Assembly: GCA_011526045.1 (NCBI GenBank) | Contig: WYBE01000049.1 | Coordinates: 1-64,000 of the forward strand | Length of the DNA stretch: 64,000 nt | Reading direction: 5' to 3' | Source: Nevskiales bacterium | Lineage (GTDB): Bacteria; Pseudomonadota; Gammaproteobacteria; Steroidobacterales; GCA-2729495 | Part shown: piece after piece, positions 36,401 to 46,192 of the stretch | Position numbering within the stretch: position 1 is the first letter of the stretch | How the letters are laid out: the number at the start of each line of letters is the position of its first letter | The notes under the pieces: generated by a model | Told to the model about the DNA's origin: nothing | Seen by the model: only the letters and a program-made list of their open reading frames with translations | The model's database searches: none | Program-made: the position numbers and the translations under genes

Positions 36401-37558
36401 ATGACCGCGGCGCCCAACTTCGTGCGCCTCGCCGCCCGGGGAGTGCGCGGGTTGGAGCCTTATGTGCCCGGCAAGCCGATCGAGGACCTCGAGCGGGAGT
36501 ATGGGCTCCGGAATGTCGTAAAGCTCGCCTCCAACGAGAACCCGATCGGAGCATCGCCGCGTGCGGTCGAGGCGATCCGGGCTGCGCTCGCGGATGTCGC
36601 GCTCTATCCGGACAGCGCCGGTTACCGGCTGCGCCATACGCTGGCCGCGCGGCTCGGCGTTGCGCCCGCGCAGCTGACGCTCGGTAACGGCTCCAACGAT
36701 ATCCTGGTCCTCCTTGCCGAGGCATTCCTGACGCCACGGACGGAGGCGGTGTATTCGCAGTATTCGTTCTTGGTCTATGCACTGGCGACTCAGGCGACTG
36801 GTGCGACGGCGCGGGTTGCGCCGGCAATCGCACCGCACTGCGACCAGCCACGCGGGCACGACCTCGCCGCCATGCTGGCCCTGGTCGGCCCGCGTACGCG
36901 CCTCGTCTACATCGCCAACCCGAACAACCCGACAGGAACCTGGCTGGGGGGCGGGCCCTTGCGGGAGTTCATGGAGCGCGTGCCGCGGACTGCCATCGTC
37001 GTGCTCGATGAAGCCTATTGCGAATATGTTGGCGAAGCGGATTATCCGCAGGCGCTGCCGTGGATCGGAACGTTTCCCAACCTCGTTGTAACCCGCACAT
37101 TTTCCAAGATCCACGGGCTCGCCGGCCTCAGGATAGGATACGCAGTCAGTCATCCGAGGATCGCTGAGTTGCTGAACCGGGTACGTCAGCCCTTCAACGT
37201 GAATGCGCTCGCCCAGGCTGCAGCGCTGGCCGCTATCGAGGATGCGGGCCACGTCGAGCGCTCCCGCGAAGTCAACTTCCAGGGACTCCGGCAGCTTGGC
37301 GAAGGGCTTGCGAAACTCGGCCTCCGGTTCAGTCCATCGGCAGCCAATTTTGTGCTCGCCGACCTCGGACGGCCGGCGGCTCCGGTCTACGAATCTCTCC
37401 TGCGCTCCGGCGTGATCGTGCGCCCGGTTGCCAATTACGGCCTTCCGCAGCATCTGCGCATCACGGTCGGTCTGCCCGCACAGAATGACCGCGTGCTGGA
37501 AGCGCTGGGGGACGCACTCGGCGCCGCCAGCAGCGAACGTGACTTATGCATTACGTAA
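36401..37558 (+). CDS. hisC: Histidinol-phosphate/aromatic aminotransferase
   Basis: PLP class I/II aminotransferase of 385 residues. LASNENPIGASP, YPDSAGYRLRHTLAARLG, NPNNPTGT and the PLP lysine in TFSKIHGLAGLRIGY are HisC hallmarks. Between pheA and aroA such enzymes (HisC2 of pseudomonads) serve phenylalanine/tyrosine transamination and can also act in histidine synthesis. It overlaps aroA by 13 bases; the tyrA usually found here is absent. Confidence 0.92.
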   Translation: MTAAPNFVRLAARGVRGLEPYVPGKPIEDLEREYGLRNVVKLASNENPIGASPRAVEAIRAALADVALYPDSAGYRLRHTLAARLGVAPAQLTLGNGSNDILVLLAEAFLTPRTEAVYSQYSFLVYALATQATGATARVAPAIAPHCDQPRGHDLAAMLALVGPRTRLVYIANPNNPTGTWLGGGPLREFMERVPRTAIVVLDEAYCEYVGEADYPQALPWIGTFPNLVVTRTFSKIHGLAGLRIGYAVSHPRIAELLNRVRQPFNVNALAQAAALAAIEDAGHVERSREVNFQGLRQLGEGLAKLGLRFSPSAANFVLADLGRPAAPVYESLLRSGVIVRPVANYGLPQHLRITVGLPAQNDRVLEALGDALGAASSERDLCIT

Positions 37559-38868
37559 CAGGGCCGGCAACGCGCATCGAGGGTGAGGTTCGCGTTCCGG
37601 GCGACAAGTCCGTGTCCCATCGGGCGATCATGCTCGGTGCCATCGCCGAGGGGCGTAGCGAAGTGTCGGGCTTCCTCCCGGGAGAGGATTGCCTGGCCAC
37701 TCTGGCGGCCGTCGAAGCGATGGGCGTCGGGGTGGTGCGGCACGAATCGACCCGCCTCAGCATCGACGGAGTGGGTCTGCATGGGCTGCATGCGCCAGGC
37801 CGCGCGCTGGACATGGGCAATTCCGGCACTGCCATGAGATTGTTCGCGGGCCTGCTGGCCGGGCAGGCGTTTGACTCCGAGTTGTGTGGCGACGCGTCTT
37901 TGTCACGGCGGCCGATGGAGCGGGTCGCCGAGCCGTTGCGCCAGATGGGCGCCCGGATCGAGACCTTGGGCGGGCGGCCGCCGTTGCGGATCAGCGGCGG
38001 GCAGAGGCTGTCAGGAATCAGCTACCGGATGCCGGTGGCCAGCGCCCAGGTCAAGTCAGCGCTGCTGCTCGCCGGACTGTATGCAAAGGGTGATACCACC
38101 GTGGTCGAGCCGGCCACCAGCCGTGACCATACGGAGCGCATGTTGGTGGCCTTCGGCCAGCCGCTCGAGCGCGAGCCTTTGCAGGTGAGACTCGCGGGCC
38201 GAGGCCGTCTGCAGGCGGCGACGGTCGACGTGCCGGGTGATCTGTCCTCAGCCGCATTCCTGATGCTGGCCGCTACGCTGGCCGACTCCGGTGAACTTGT
38301 CATCGACAACGTCGGGTTGAACCCCAGCCGCACGGGTATCCTCGACGTGTTCCGGCTGATGGGGGCCGATTTCGACCTGGAGCCGAGAGCTGGCACTGCG
38401 GGAACTGAGCCCGCCGGCAGGATACGGGTACGACCGGCACGACTGCGCGGAACGGAAATCCCGCCCCACCTCGTGCCCCTGGCGATCGACGAGTTTCCGG
38501 CGATCTTCGTTGCGGCTGCGCTGGCGGAGGGCGAAACCGGCATCAGCGGCGCCCAGGAATTGCGCCACAAGGAAAGTGATCGCATTGCCGTAATGGCGGC
38601 CGGCCTGCGCGCCCTGGGCGCCAGGGTGATCGAAAGCCCGGATGGAGCCCGGATCCGTGGTGGCGCGTTGCAGGCGGGGGAGATCGATAGCAAAGGCGAC
38701 CATCGCGTGGCCATGGCCTTCGCGGTGGCCGGGATCGCCGCCCGGGGCCCGCTGCGGATACTCGATACGGCGAACGTAGCCACCTCGTTCCCAGGATTTG
38801 TACCGCTGTGCCGGCAAATTGGACTGCGCATCGACGAGTACGGCGCTGATGACAAGCCCGTGCTCTGA
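37546..38868 (+). CDS. aroA: 3-phosphoshikimate 1-carboxyvinyltransferase (EPSP synthase)
   Basis: Sixth step of the shikimate pathway, 440 residues. GDKSVSHRAIMLGAIAEG, GNSGTAMRLFAGLLAG, the SRRPMERV segment and RHKESDRIAVMAAGLRALG are family signatures. Class assignment (glyphosate-sensitive or not) is not attempted, although GNSGTAMR fits class II. Not fused to tyrA, unlike Pseudomonas. Its end overlaps cmk by 20 bases. Confidence 0.96.
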   Translation: MHYVTGPATRIEGEVRVPGDKSVSHRAIMLGAIAEGRSEVSGFLPGEDCLATLAAVEAMGVGVVRHESTRLSIDGVGLHGLHAPGRALDMGNSGTAMRLFAGLLAGQAFDSELCGDASLSRRPMERVAEPLRQMGARIETLGGRPPLRISGGQRLSGISYRMPVASAQVKSALLLAGLYAKGDTTVVEPATSRDHTERMLVAFGQPLEREPLQVRLAGRGRLQAATVDVPGDLSSAAFLMLAATLADSGELVIDNVGLNPSRTGILDVFRLMGADFDLEPRAGTAGTEPAGRIRVRPARLRGTEIPPHLVPLAIDEFPAIFVAAALAEGETGISGAQELRHKESDRIAVMAAGLRALGARVIESPDGARIRGGALQAGEIDSKGDHRVAMAFAVAGIAARGPLRILDTANVATSFPGFVPLCRQIGLRIDEYGADDKPVL

Positions 38869-39586
38869 CGTTCCGGTGATTGCGATCGACGGGCCCGGCG
38901 GGTCCGGCAAGGGAACCGTCGCCCGGGCGGTGGCCGGGCGGCTCGGCTGGCATCTGCTCGACAGCGGGGCCTTGTATCGCCTGGTTGGTATCGCCGCGCT
39001 CGCGCGAAACATTGCGCTCGATGATGCTCCAGCCCTGGCGGCCCTGGCCGGGAGCCTGGACATCCGTTTCGAGGCGAGCGGCAGCCCTGAGGGTCGGGTG
39101 GTGTTGGCCGGGGGGGATGTTACCGAGGAGATCCGCCGTGAAACGGCCGGTGCCGCGGCCTCGCGGGTGGCGGCAGTACCGGCGGTAAGAGCCGCCCTGG
39201 TCATCCGCCAACGAGGTTTTCGCCAGCCGCCGGGGCTGGTGGCGGATGGCCGCGATATGGGCGAGGCGATATTTCCCGATGCGGCGCTGAAGGTCTTTCT
39301 GACGGCGGAGGTCGGCGAAAGAGCCCGCAGGCGATATAACCAGTTGAAGCAAAAGGGTATTGATGTTAGCCTTCCCGCCCTTTCGAGAGACATGGCAGAG
39401 CGTGATCGCAGAGATGCGCAACGCTCCGTCGCGCCGCTTCGCGTCTGTCCGGGTGCGCGCGTCCTCGATTCCACGGGCGTCTCGGTGGACGACGTGGTGT
39501 CGCAGGTACTGCGCTGGGCAGCGGAGGCTTTGCCGGAGGTAGCGCACCGGATCGGACCGTCCGACACAGGTTGTCGGCCGGAGTAG
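38849..39586 (+). CDS. cmk: Cytidylate kinase
   Basis: Phosphorylates CMP/dCMP, 245 residues. P-loop GPGGSGKGTVAR near the N-terminus, LDSGALYRLVG, the VADGRDMGEAIFPDA segment and KVFLTAEVGERARRRYNQL (CMP-binding/lid) are characteristic. Start at ATG 38849 inside the aroA end. Usual gammaproteobacterial neighbour aroA-cmk-rpsA. Confidence 0.95.
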   Translation: MTSPCSDVPVIAIDGPGGSGKGTVARAVAGRLGWHLLDSGALYRLVGIAALARNIALDDAPALAALAGSLDIRFEASGSPEGRVVLAGGDVTEEIRRETAGAAASRVAAVPAVRAALVIRQRGFRQPPGLVADGRDMGEAIFPDAALKVFLTAEVGERARRRYNQLKQKGIDVSLPALSRDMAERDRRDAQRSVAPLRVCPGARVLDSTGVSVDDVVSQVLRWAAEALPEVAHRIGPSDTGCRPE

Positions 39587-39663
39587 TAACCGCAACGATC
39601 CCGACAGGACGTTGCGCACAAACGTGAACGCCGCGGTATGCAAGGCGGCTGGATGCAACTTAC

Positions 39664-41340
39664 ATGACTGAATCTTTCGCCGAACTCTTCGAACAGAGTC
39701 TTGCCAGCAATCGGATCCGCCCCGGCACCATTCTCAAGGGCCGCGTGGTCGAGGTGTCGTCAGAGGTTGTCGTCGTCAGCGCCGGATTGAAATCCGAAGC
39801 GGTGATTCCGGCGAGTCAGTTTCGCAACGAGCGTGGTGAGATCGAGGTACAGATCGGCGACGACGTCGAGGTTGCCCTTGATTCCGTCGAGGATGGGCAG
39901 GGCGAGACAAGGCTGTCGCGCGAGCGTGCGAAACGAGCGCGTACCTGGGAGCAACTGGAAGACGCATTCGAGAACAGCAAAATCGTAAAAGGCCTGATCA
40001 GCGGCCGGGTCAAAGGCGGCTTTACGGTCGACGTCGATTATGTGCGGGCCTTCTTGCCGGGCTCGCTGGTTGACGTACGTCCGGTTCGCGACCCGTCTTA
40101 CCTGGAAGGCAAAGAACTCGAATTCAAGGTGATCAAGCTCGACCGCCGGCGTAACAACGTGGTCGTTTCGCGACGCGCGGTCGTTGAGCAGGAATCGAGC
40201 TCCGAGCGCGAAGCCATGCTTGCGACCTTGCAGGAGGGCGCGACCGTCAAGGGGATCGTCAAGAATCTCACCGACTACGGAGCATTCGTCGATCTCGGCG
40301 GCATCGATGGCTTGCTGCACATCACCGACATGGCGTGGAAGCGAGTCAAGCATCCGTCCGAAGTCGTCAACGTCGGTGATGAGATCAACGTAAAGATCCT
40401 GCGCTTCGATCGCGAGAAGAACCGCGTTTCCCTCGGCGTCAAGCAGCTCGGCTCGGATCCCTGGGAAGCCATTTCTCGCCGCTATCCATCCAATACCCGC
40501 CTGTTCGGCAAAGTCACGAATATCGCCGATTACGGTTGCTTCGTGGAGATCGAAGAGGGGGTGGAGGGACTCGTCCACGTTTCCGAAATGGACTGGACGA
40601 ACAAGAACGTCAATCCGTCCAAGGTGGTGCAGATCGGGGACGAGATCGAGGTGATGGTGCTCGATATCGACGAAGACCGGCGCCGGATTTCCCTTGGTAT
40701 CAAGCAGTGCAAGCCCAACCCATGGGCTGAGTTCGGCGCCAACTTCAATAAGGGAGACCGGGTCAGCGGCAAGATCAAGTCCATCACCGATTTCGGAATT
40801 TTCGTCGGTCTCCCCGGCAACATCGACGGGCTGGTCCACCTCTCGGATATTTCCTGGGATGCGCCTGGCGAGGAAGTCGTGCGTAATTACAAGAAAGGCG
40901 AGGATGTCGAGACCGTCGTGTTGAGCATAGATCCGGAACGGGAGCGTATTTCGCTCGGCATCAAGCAGATGGATCATGATCCGTTGTCTGGTTTTATGTC
41001 TGTGCATCCGAAGGGCAGCATCGTCACCGGAACCGTCAGCGAAGTGGATGCGCGCGGCGCAGTCGTGGATCTCGAGGGAGGCATACAGGGCCAGTTGCGC
41101 GCAAGCGAGCTTTCCCGTGACCGGGTCGAGGATGCACGCACGGTGCTGAAGGTCGGCGATGTCGTGGAAGCCAAGTTCACTGGGCTCGATCGGAAGAACC
41201 GGGTCATTTCACTTTCCATCAAGGCCAAGGAGGCGCACGAAGAAGCTGAGGCCATGGAAAATTATCGCTCCTCCGATGCGACCTCGGGCACGACGCTGGG
41301 CGACCTCCTGAAGGAGCGGATCGCCGGCGGCGATAGCTGA
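39664..41340 (+). CDS. rpsA: 30S ribosomal protein S1
   Basis: mRNA-binding ribosomal protein with six S1 (OB-fold) repeats across 558 residues. Repeats 3-6 each contain the typical [18 protein letters not shown] / [19 protein letters not shown]-like core. The ATG at 39664 is not preceded by a Shine-Dalgarno sequence, as usual for rpsA, which initiates through an A/U-rich folded leader and is autoregulated by S1 itself in E. coli. Confidence 0.98.
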   Translation: MTESFAELFEQSLASNRIRPGTILKGRVVEVSSEVVVVSAGLKSEAVIPASQFRNERGEIEVQIGDDVEVALDSVEDGQGETRLSRERAKRARTWEQLEDAFENSKIVKGLISGRVKGGFTVDVDYVRAFLPGSLVDVRPVRDPSYLEGKELEFKVIKLDRRRNNVVVSRRAVVEQESSSEREAMLATLQEGATVKGIVKNLTDYGAFVDLGGIDGLLHITDMAWKRVKHPSEVVNVGDEINVKILRFDREKNRVSLGVKQLGSDPWEAISRRYPSNTRLFGKVTNIADYGCFVEIEEGVEGLVHVSEMDWTNKNVNPSKVVQIGDEIEVMVLDIDEDRRRISLGIKQCKPNPWAEFGANFNKGDRVSGKIKSITDFGIFVGLPGNIDGLVHLSDISWDAPGEEVVRNYKKGEDVETVVLSIDPERERISLGIKQMDHDPLSGFMSVHPKGSIVTGTVSEVDARGAVVDLEGGIQGQLRASELSRDRVEDARTVLKVGDVVEAKFTGLDRKNRVISLSIKAKEAHEEAEAMENYRSSDATSGTTLGDLLKERIAGGDS

Positions 41341-41429
41341 GGCATTGCAGGTCGACGGGAGTCTGGGGGGGTGTCCGGCTGCTCGGGCTACGGTCCGGCA
41401 GCAAGCATCAGAGGAGTACGGCCTTGGCC

Positions 41430-41732
41430 ATGACGAAGTCCGAGCTCATCGAAATCCTCTCGCGGAAGCAGAAGCACCTGCCCGCGAAAGATGTCGAGCT
41501 TGCTGTCAAGCATCTGCTTGAGCTCATGAGCAACGCGCTCGCGTCGGGAGAGCGAATCGAGATCCGGGGTTTCGGCAGTTTTTCGCTCCATTACCGCCCG
41601 CCGCGGCTCGGCCGCAACCCGAAGACTGGTGATGCAGTCGCGCTGTCAGGCAAGTACGTGCCGCATTTCAAGCCCGGCAAGGATCTGCGCGACCGCGTCA
41701 ATCAGAACAAGCATCTCCCAATCAAGAACTGA
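41430..41732 (+). CDS. ihfB: Integration host factor beta
   Basis: DNA-bending DNABII protein, 100 residues, partner of IhfA (55144-55443). [10 protein letters not shown], the helix pair, [27 protein letters not shown] and [13 protein letters not shown] match IHF-beta. The ATG at 41430 matches the family start, but GAGGAG at 41411-41416 is 13 bases away; a TTG at 41424 sits at ideal spacing and may be the real initiation site. Downstream of rpsA as usual. Confidence 0.95.
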   Translation: MTKSELIEILSRKQKHLPAKDVELAVKHLLELMSNALASGERIEIRGFGSFSLHYRPPRLGRNPKTGDAVALSGKYVPHFKPGKDLRDRVNQNKHLPIKN

Positions 41733-41873
41733 CGGACGGCACCGGGCCGAATCCGGTCAGGATCGGTCTCTCAGCGCAGTGGCACCCGCATCCGGAATGC
41801 GAACCGGATATCCGCCGCTTTGCATTACAATCAACCTCCTGCGGCTCAGGGCAGGGATTGAACCAGGCAAGAG

Positions 41874-42170
41874 ATGGCGCGAAGAATCGTCTTTCTGATC
41901 CTTCTCTGCGTCCTGTTGGTCGTCGCTCTCGCGTTTGCCGCCTTGAATTCGGGTCCCGTGACGGTGAACCTGGGCTGGGTCGAGACCACCATGCAGAAAC
42001 CGCTGCTCCTCGCGGTCGTTTTTGCGATGGGCTGGTTGTTTGGCCTGCTCTGTCTCGGTCTTGTCATGCTCCGTCTGGCCCTGGAGCGGCGACGCCTGCG
42101 CCGGGCGTTGCGACTCGCAGAAGCTGAAGTCAACACGCTGCGCAGCGTTCCGACGGCAAATGCCGACTGA
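41874..42170 (+). CDS. lapA: LapA-family inner-membrane protein
   Basis: Small two-helix membrane protein of 98 residues (DUF1049/LapA). First helix FLILLCVLLVVALAFAALN followed by GPVTVNLGWVE, second LLLAVVFAMGWLFGLLCLGLV, then a short cationic coiled coil. In E. coli LapA partners LapB in control of LPS synthesis. Overlaps lapB by 11 bases. Confidence 0.9.
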   Translation: MARRIVFLILLCVLLVVALAFAALNSGPVTVNLGWVETTMQKPLLLAVVFAMGWLFGLLCLGLVMLRLALERRRLRRALRLAEAEVNTLRSVPTANAD

Positions 42171-43344
42171 ATCCGCTTTCCTGTTCGCCGGCCTGCTTTT
42201 CGTGGCTGCGGCGCTCGGTTACGTGTTTGCGCGCCTCGGTCAATTGGACGAGGCCGATCGGGGGCCGATCGGCCTCGACTATGTCAGGGGGCTGAAGTTC
42301 CTCTTGAAGGAACAGCCAGACCGGGCGCTGGAGGAGTTGACGGGTCCCGCTGAGCTCGACGAAGACACACTGGAGACGCATTTTGCGCTCGGCCAGCTGT
42401 TTCGAAAGCGCGGCGAGATGGAGCGCGCAATCCGTGTGCACCGTGACCTGATTGACCGCCCAAATCTGAAACGCGACGCCCGCGAGCAGGCACAATTCGA
42501 ACTCGCGCAGGATTATATGAGTGCAGGTCTGTTCGATCGGGCCGAGGCATTACTCGGCGAACTGCGCGACTCGAGCAGGCGCGGGCTGGCGGCATTGCAC
42601 TGCCTCATCCGGCTGAGCGAACTGACGCGGGAATGGGAGCGGGCCATCGAGCTGCGCAGGGATCTCGAGAAGCGCGATCGGGCGACGGGACGCTCAGGCA
42701 CGATTGCGCACTACTTTTGTGAGCTCGCGGATCAGGCTCGCCGCACTGGCGATCCGCACCGGGCGACGGCCTGGCTGGACCGCGCTGGCGAGAACCGCAA
42801 TGAATCGGCACGCATCATGCTGATTCGTGCCGGCCTGGCGAGCGATGCCGGCGATGAGCGAGCGGCGGTAAGCTGGTACAAGCGTGTGGCCGAGCGCGAG
42901 CCCTCACTGCTGGTGGAGGTGTTGCCAAGGCTCGCCGCATCCTGTCGGGCGGGTGGTTACCCGGAGGAGCTTTCGGAGTTCCTCGTCGAAACGATTCGGA
43001 ATAATCCGGCTTCATCCCGTGCCATTGCGCACGCAACCATGCTTGACCCGGACATTAACGATGCACTGGCGGTGCGCTGCCTGTGGGACTTTGTCGCGGC
43101 TGACCCGATGCTGTCGGCGCTCATCGATGTCGAACGCTTACGTTCCGTGCCGGCCGCCGACCGCGCACCGGTGCTGCTGCGGGTCCGCGACGCACTGAGG
43201 GCCACGGCAGGGGCGGGACGCAGCTACCGCTGCGTGGAGTGCGGCTACACCAGCAGCAGCATGCAGTGGCAGTGTCCGGGATGCGGAGCATGGGACACGG
43301 TCAGGCCGCGAATCCGCCTTGCATTCGAATCAGGCGACCGCTGA
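42160..43344 (+). CDS. lapB: Lipopolysaccharide assembly protein LapB
   Basis: Membrane-anchored TPR protein of 394 residues that regulates LpxC degradation by FtsH. N-terminal helix (SAFLFAGLLFVAAALGYVFARLG), then about nine TPR units beginning DYVRGLKFLLKEQPDRALE, and a C-terminal rubredoxin-type zinc/iron knuckle with two CxxC pairs (CVECGY...CPGCGAWD). The ATG at 42160 lies within the lapA end; a longer frame is not coding. Confidence 0.93.
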   Translation: MPTESAFLFAGLLFVAAALGYVFARLGQLDEADRGPIGLDYVRGLKFLLKEQPDRALEELTGPAELDEDTLETHFALGQLFRKRGEMERAIRVHRDLIDRPNLKRDAREQAQFELAQDYMSAGLFDRAEALLGELRDSSRRGLAALHCLIRLSELTREWERAIELRRDLEKRDRATGRSGTIAHYFCELADQARRTGDPHRATAWLDRAGENRNESARIMLIRAGLASDAGDERAAVSWYKRVAEREPSLLVEVLPRLAASCRAGGYPEELSEFLVETIRNNPASSRAIAHATMLDPDINDALAVRCLWDFVAADPMLSALIDVERLRSVPAADRAPVLLRVRDALRATAGAGRSYRCVECGYTSSSMQWQCPGCGAWDTVRPRIRLAFESGDR

Positions 43345-43464
43345 TTGCAAGCATGGCCTCGTAATCCGCAATTCCAGGTGTTTGTGGCGGAATGGCGACT
43401 GGGCCCTGCACCGGGCGCCCTTTACGATTGCCTCGCTGATCACGTAACCGAACAGGAGAGCCAC

Positions 43465-43734
43465 ATGAGAACCTGGATGCTGATGATGATGGGGATGTTG
43501 AGTCCAGCCTGGGCGCTGGCGGGATCGGTCGATCTGAACAGCGCCGACGCGGCGACCCTGGCCAGGGAGCTCGACGGTATCGGCCTGGCCCGGGCGCAGG
43601 CAATCATCGAGTACCGCGAGAAGAACGGCCGGTTTCATTCAGTCGACCAACTGCTCAACGTGAAGGGTATCGGACCGCAGGTCCTGGAGAAAAACAGGGG
43701 GAACCTGCAGGTCGGTACACCGGAAAAGCGCTGA
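43465..43734 (+). CDS. ComEA-type helix-hairpin-helix protein
   Basis: An 89-residue exported DNA-binding protein. Signal peptide MRTWMLMMMGMLSPAWALA, then VDLNSADAATLARELDGIGLARAQAIIEYREKNG, the two HhH motifs of ComEA, which binds incoming DNA in the periplasm during natural transformation. An AGGAGA ribosome binding site precedes the ATG. Other competence genes are not in the window, so uptake function is inferred from family only. Confidence 0.88.
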   Translation: MRTWMLMMMGMLSPAWALAGSVDLNSADAATLARELDGIGLARAQAIIEYREKNGRFHSVDQLLNVKGIGPQVLEKNRGNLQVGTPEKR

Positions 43735-43742
43735 GGATCGCC

Positions 43743-43785
43743 TGCCGTGGACGAGGTCTAGCGGAATAGTGCCGCGTCCACGGCA
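43743..43785. terminator. Inverted repeat after the HhH gene
   Basis: TGCCGTGGAC (43743-43752) is exactly complementary to GTCCACGGCA (43776-43785), with a 23-base loop. It lies between the HhH gene and galU; no T-run follows, so it could be an mRNA 3'-end hairpin or a protein-binding dyad. Confidence 0.4.
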
Positions 43786-43863
43786 TTCTCCTTCCCGACA
43801 ATCCATCCCTCAATTGATTAATATTCCACTCTGTTGCCAGGGTCTCGCCAAGGACGTTTTTCC

Positions 43864-44709
43864 ATGTCAAAACCGGTCCGTACGGCCGTATTCCCGGTGG
43901 CCGGGAGGGGCACACGCTTCCTGCCCGCTACGAAGGCGATGCCCAAGGAGATGCTGCCGATCGTCGACAAGCCGCTGATCCAGTACGCGGTGGAGGAGGC
44001 GATTGCCGCCGGCGTAACGCGCCTGGTGTTCATTACGGGCAGCACAAAGCGTTCGATCGAGGATCACTTTGATCGCGACCCGGAGCTCGAACGAGCCCTC
44101 GACACCACGGGGAAGGCCGATCTCCTGCAGGTCGTACGTAACATTCTGCCGAACGGGGTATCGTGTGTTTACATTCGCCAGGGCGAGCCCCTTGGGCTGG
44201 GGCATGCCGTCTTGTGCGCAAGGCCAGCGGTTGGTGACGAACCCTTTTACGTGCATTTGCCGGATGATTTGATCAGGGCGCCGCGCGGCTGTCTCGAACA
44301 GATGCGGGACCACTACGACCGGCATGGCGCCAGTGTTCTCGCCGTCGAGGACGTACCCCGGGAGAGGACGAGCAGCTACGGAATCGTGGATGTCGATCCT
44401 GATCTCCGCCTGCGGCAGATTGTTGAAAAGCCGCTTCCGGATGCGGCACCGTCCACCCTCGCAGTCGTCGGGCGATACCTGCTGACTCCCAGGGTCTTTG
44501 AGCTCCTCGAGCGGACCGGACGCGGCGCTGGTGGTGAGATTCAGCTGACCGATGGTATCGCTGCCTTGCTCCGCGAGGAGCCGGTGTTTGCCTTCCGCTT
44601 TGCCGGCCTGCGTTACGACTGTGGCAGCAAGCGCGGCTACATTCAGGCTATTCTGGATTTCGCGATGGACGACCCCGCATTGCGCGCGTCGCTGAAGTTA
44701 CAGCGTTGA
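43864..44709 (+). CDS. galU: UTP-glucose-1-phosphate uridylyltransferase
   Basis: Makes UDP-glucose for surface polysaccharides, 281 residues. Signature [38 protein letters not shown], then [20 protein letters not shown] and [18 protein letters not shown] lies nine bases before ATG 43864. Single gene, transcribed toward tRNA-Asn. Confidence 0.97.
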   Translation: MSKPVRTAVFPVAGRGTRFLPATKAMPKEMLPIVDKPLIQYAVEEAIAAGVTRLVFITGSTKRSIEDHFDRDPELERALDTTGKADLLQVVRNILPNGVSCVYIRQGEPLGLGHAVLCARPAVGDEPFYVHLPDDLIRAPRGCLEQMRDHYDRHGASVLAVEDVPRERTSSYGIVDVDPDLRLRQIVEKPLPDAAPSTLAVVGRYLLTPRVFELLERTGRGAGGEIQLTDGIAALLREEPVFAFRFAGLRYDCGSKRGYIQAILDFAMDDPALRASLKLQR

Positions 44710-44750
44710 CACGTACCGCCCGGATACCGGCGGCAGCGCCACGCAAGAAC

Positions 44751-44825
44751 TGGCTCCCCGGGCCGGACTCGAACCAGCGACCAATCGGTTAACAGCCGAT
44801 CGCTCTACCACTGAGCTACCGGGGA
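44751..44825 (-). tRNA. tRNA-Asn (GTT)
   Basis: On the minus strand the 75 bases fold as a cloverleaf: acceptor TCCCCGG/CCGGGGA, D-stem GCTC/GAGC, anticodon stem ATCGG/CCGAT with loop CTGTTAA (anticodon GTT), T-arm GCTGG-TTCGAGT-CCGGC (one mismatch/wobble), discriminator G and an encoded CCA. Confidence 0.97.
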
Positions 44826-44931
44826 GTGGAGGTTACGTCTGCAAGCAGGGTTAACCCCTTGAGAAGCATCGCAATTCTCTTGGAAGCTCCTGCGCAAGTC
44901 AAGGTACTGGTTCGCGTACCGGCGTTGGGAG

Positions 44932-46113
44932 TCAACCTAAAATGCGGCCGATACGCACCACTGCTTCTTTCAGTGTGTCGGTGCTGCAGGCGAAAGACAA
45001 GCGAATGAAACCCGGAGCGCCGAAGGCGGATCCCGGCACTACGGCCACATCGGCTTTTTTCAGCAACAACTCGGCAAAGGCGATGTCGTCCGCTACGCCG
45101 AGTTTGCGGATCGCTTCGCTGACATCGGGGAAGGCATAGAACGCACCGTCGGCGCGGATGCATTGGAACCCAGGCAATCCGTTCAAGGCGTTGGTTATGA
45201 ATTCGTGACGTTGCCGGAATGCCTCATTCATTTCGCTTACACAGGTCTGGTCACCGGCCAGGGCAGCCACGCTTGCGGCTTGCGAGATGCTGCAGGGGTT
45301 TGAGGTGCTTTGCCCCTGAAGTTTTTTCATTGCAGCCACGATGGTCCTGGGGCCACCGGCGTAGCCGATTCGCCAGCCCGTCATCGCGTAGCATTTGGAA
45401 ACGCCGTTGATGGTCACGACCCGGTCGTAGAGTTCAGGGCAGGCAGCGGCGATGCTGCAAAACGGCTCTTTGCCCCAGAAGATGTGCTCGTACATGTCAT
45501 CGGCTGCAATGACCACGTTCGGGTAGTGCTGGAGGACAGCTCCAAGCGCGCGCCACTCGGCTCGCGTGTACGCCGTTCCCGTCGGGTTCGACGGGCTGTT
45601 GAGAAACAACAGACGCGTCTTGTCCGTGATTGCGGCCTGCAACGCTTTCGGGGTGATCTTGAAGCGCTGCTCGATCGTGGAAGCTACGATCACCGGTTCC
45701 GCATCGGCCAGTTTGACCATGTCCGGATAGGAGACCCAGTACGGTGCAGGCACGATAGCCTCGTCACCGGGGTTCAGTACGGCCATCGCCACGTTGTAAC
45801 ACGTCTGTTTTGCACCACTCGATACGACGATCTGGTCGGGACCGTACTCCAGCCCGTTGTCCCGCCGGAACTTCTCGATGATCGCAGTCTTCAAGGCTGC
45901 GGTACCCTCGACAGGCGTATATTTCGTCTGGCCTTTTCGAATGGCTTCGATCGCGGCACTCTTGATGTGCTCGGGGGTGTCGAAATCCGGCTCGCCGGCC
46001 CCAAGGTCGATGACCGGGCGGCCTTTGGCACGCATTTCGCTGGCAAGTGCGCTCACGGCCATGGTCGGTGACGGCTTGACGCGCTGTAGGCGCTGGGCGA
46101 CTGTAAGACTCAC
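44932..46113 (-). CDS. aspC: Aspartate aminotransferase (class I)
   Basis: PLP aminotransferase interconverting aspartate and oxaloacetate, 393 residues, of the I-gamma/AatA-like subgroup. VIDLGAGEPDFDTPEHIK, SPSNPTGTAYT, the PLP lysine in GVSKCYAMTGWRIGYAGG and the C-terminal Arg in FIRLSFACS. Start is GTG at 46113, eight bases after GAGGA; the upstream frame is not coding. It may supply the transamination in the aromatic pathway too. Divergent from uvrB. Confidence 0.92.
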   Translation of the reverse strand: MSLTVAQRLQRVKPSPTMAVSALASEMRAKGRPVIDLGAGEPDFDTPEHIKSAAIEAIRKGQTKYTPVEGTAALKTAIIEKFRRDNGLEYGPDQIVVSSGAKQTCYNVAMAVLNPGDEAIVPAPYWVSYPDMVKLADAEPVIVASTIEQRFKITPKALQAAITDKTRLLFLNSPSNPTGTAYTRAEWRALGAVLQHYPNVVIAADDMYEHIFWGKEPFCSIAAACPELYDRVVTINGVSKCYAMTGWRIGYAGGPRTIVAAMKKLQGQSTSNPCSISQAASVAALAGDQTCVSEMNEAFRQRHEFITNALNGLPGFQCIRADGAFYAFPDVSEAIRKLGVADDIAFAELLLKKADVAVVPGSAFGAPGFIRLSFACSTDTLKEAVVRIGRILG

Positions 46114-46192
46114 TGACGGATCCTCGGAAAAACCGCTTACGCGGGCGGCTGCACATACTACGTGATCGGCCTTGTCCAACCAACAGAAATTG

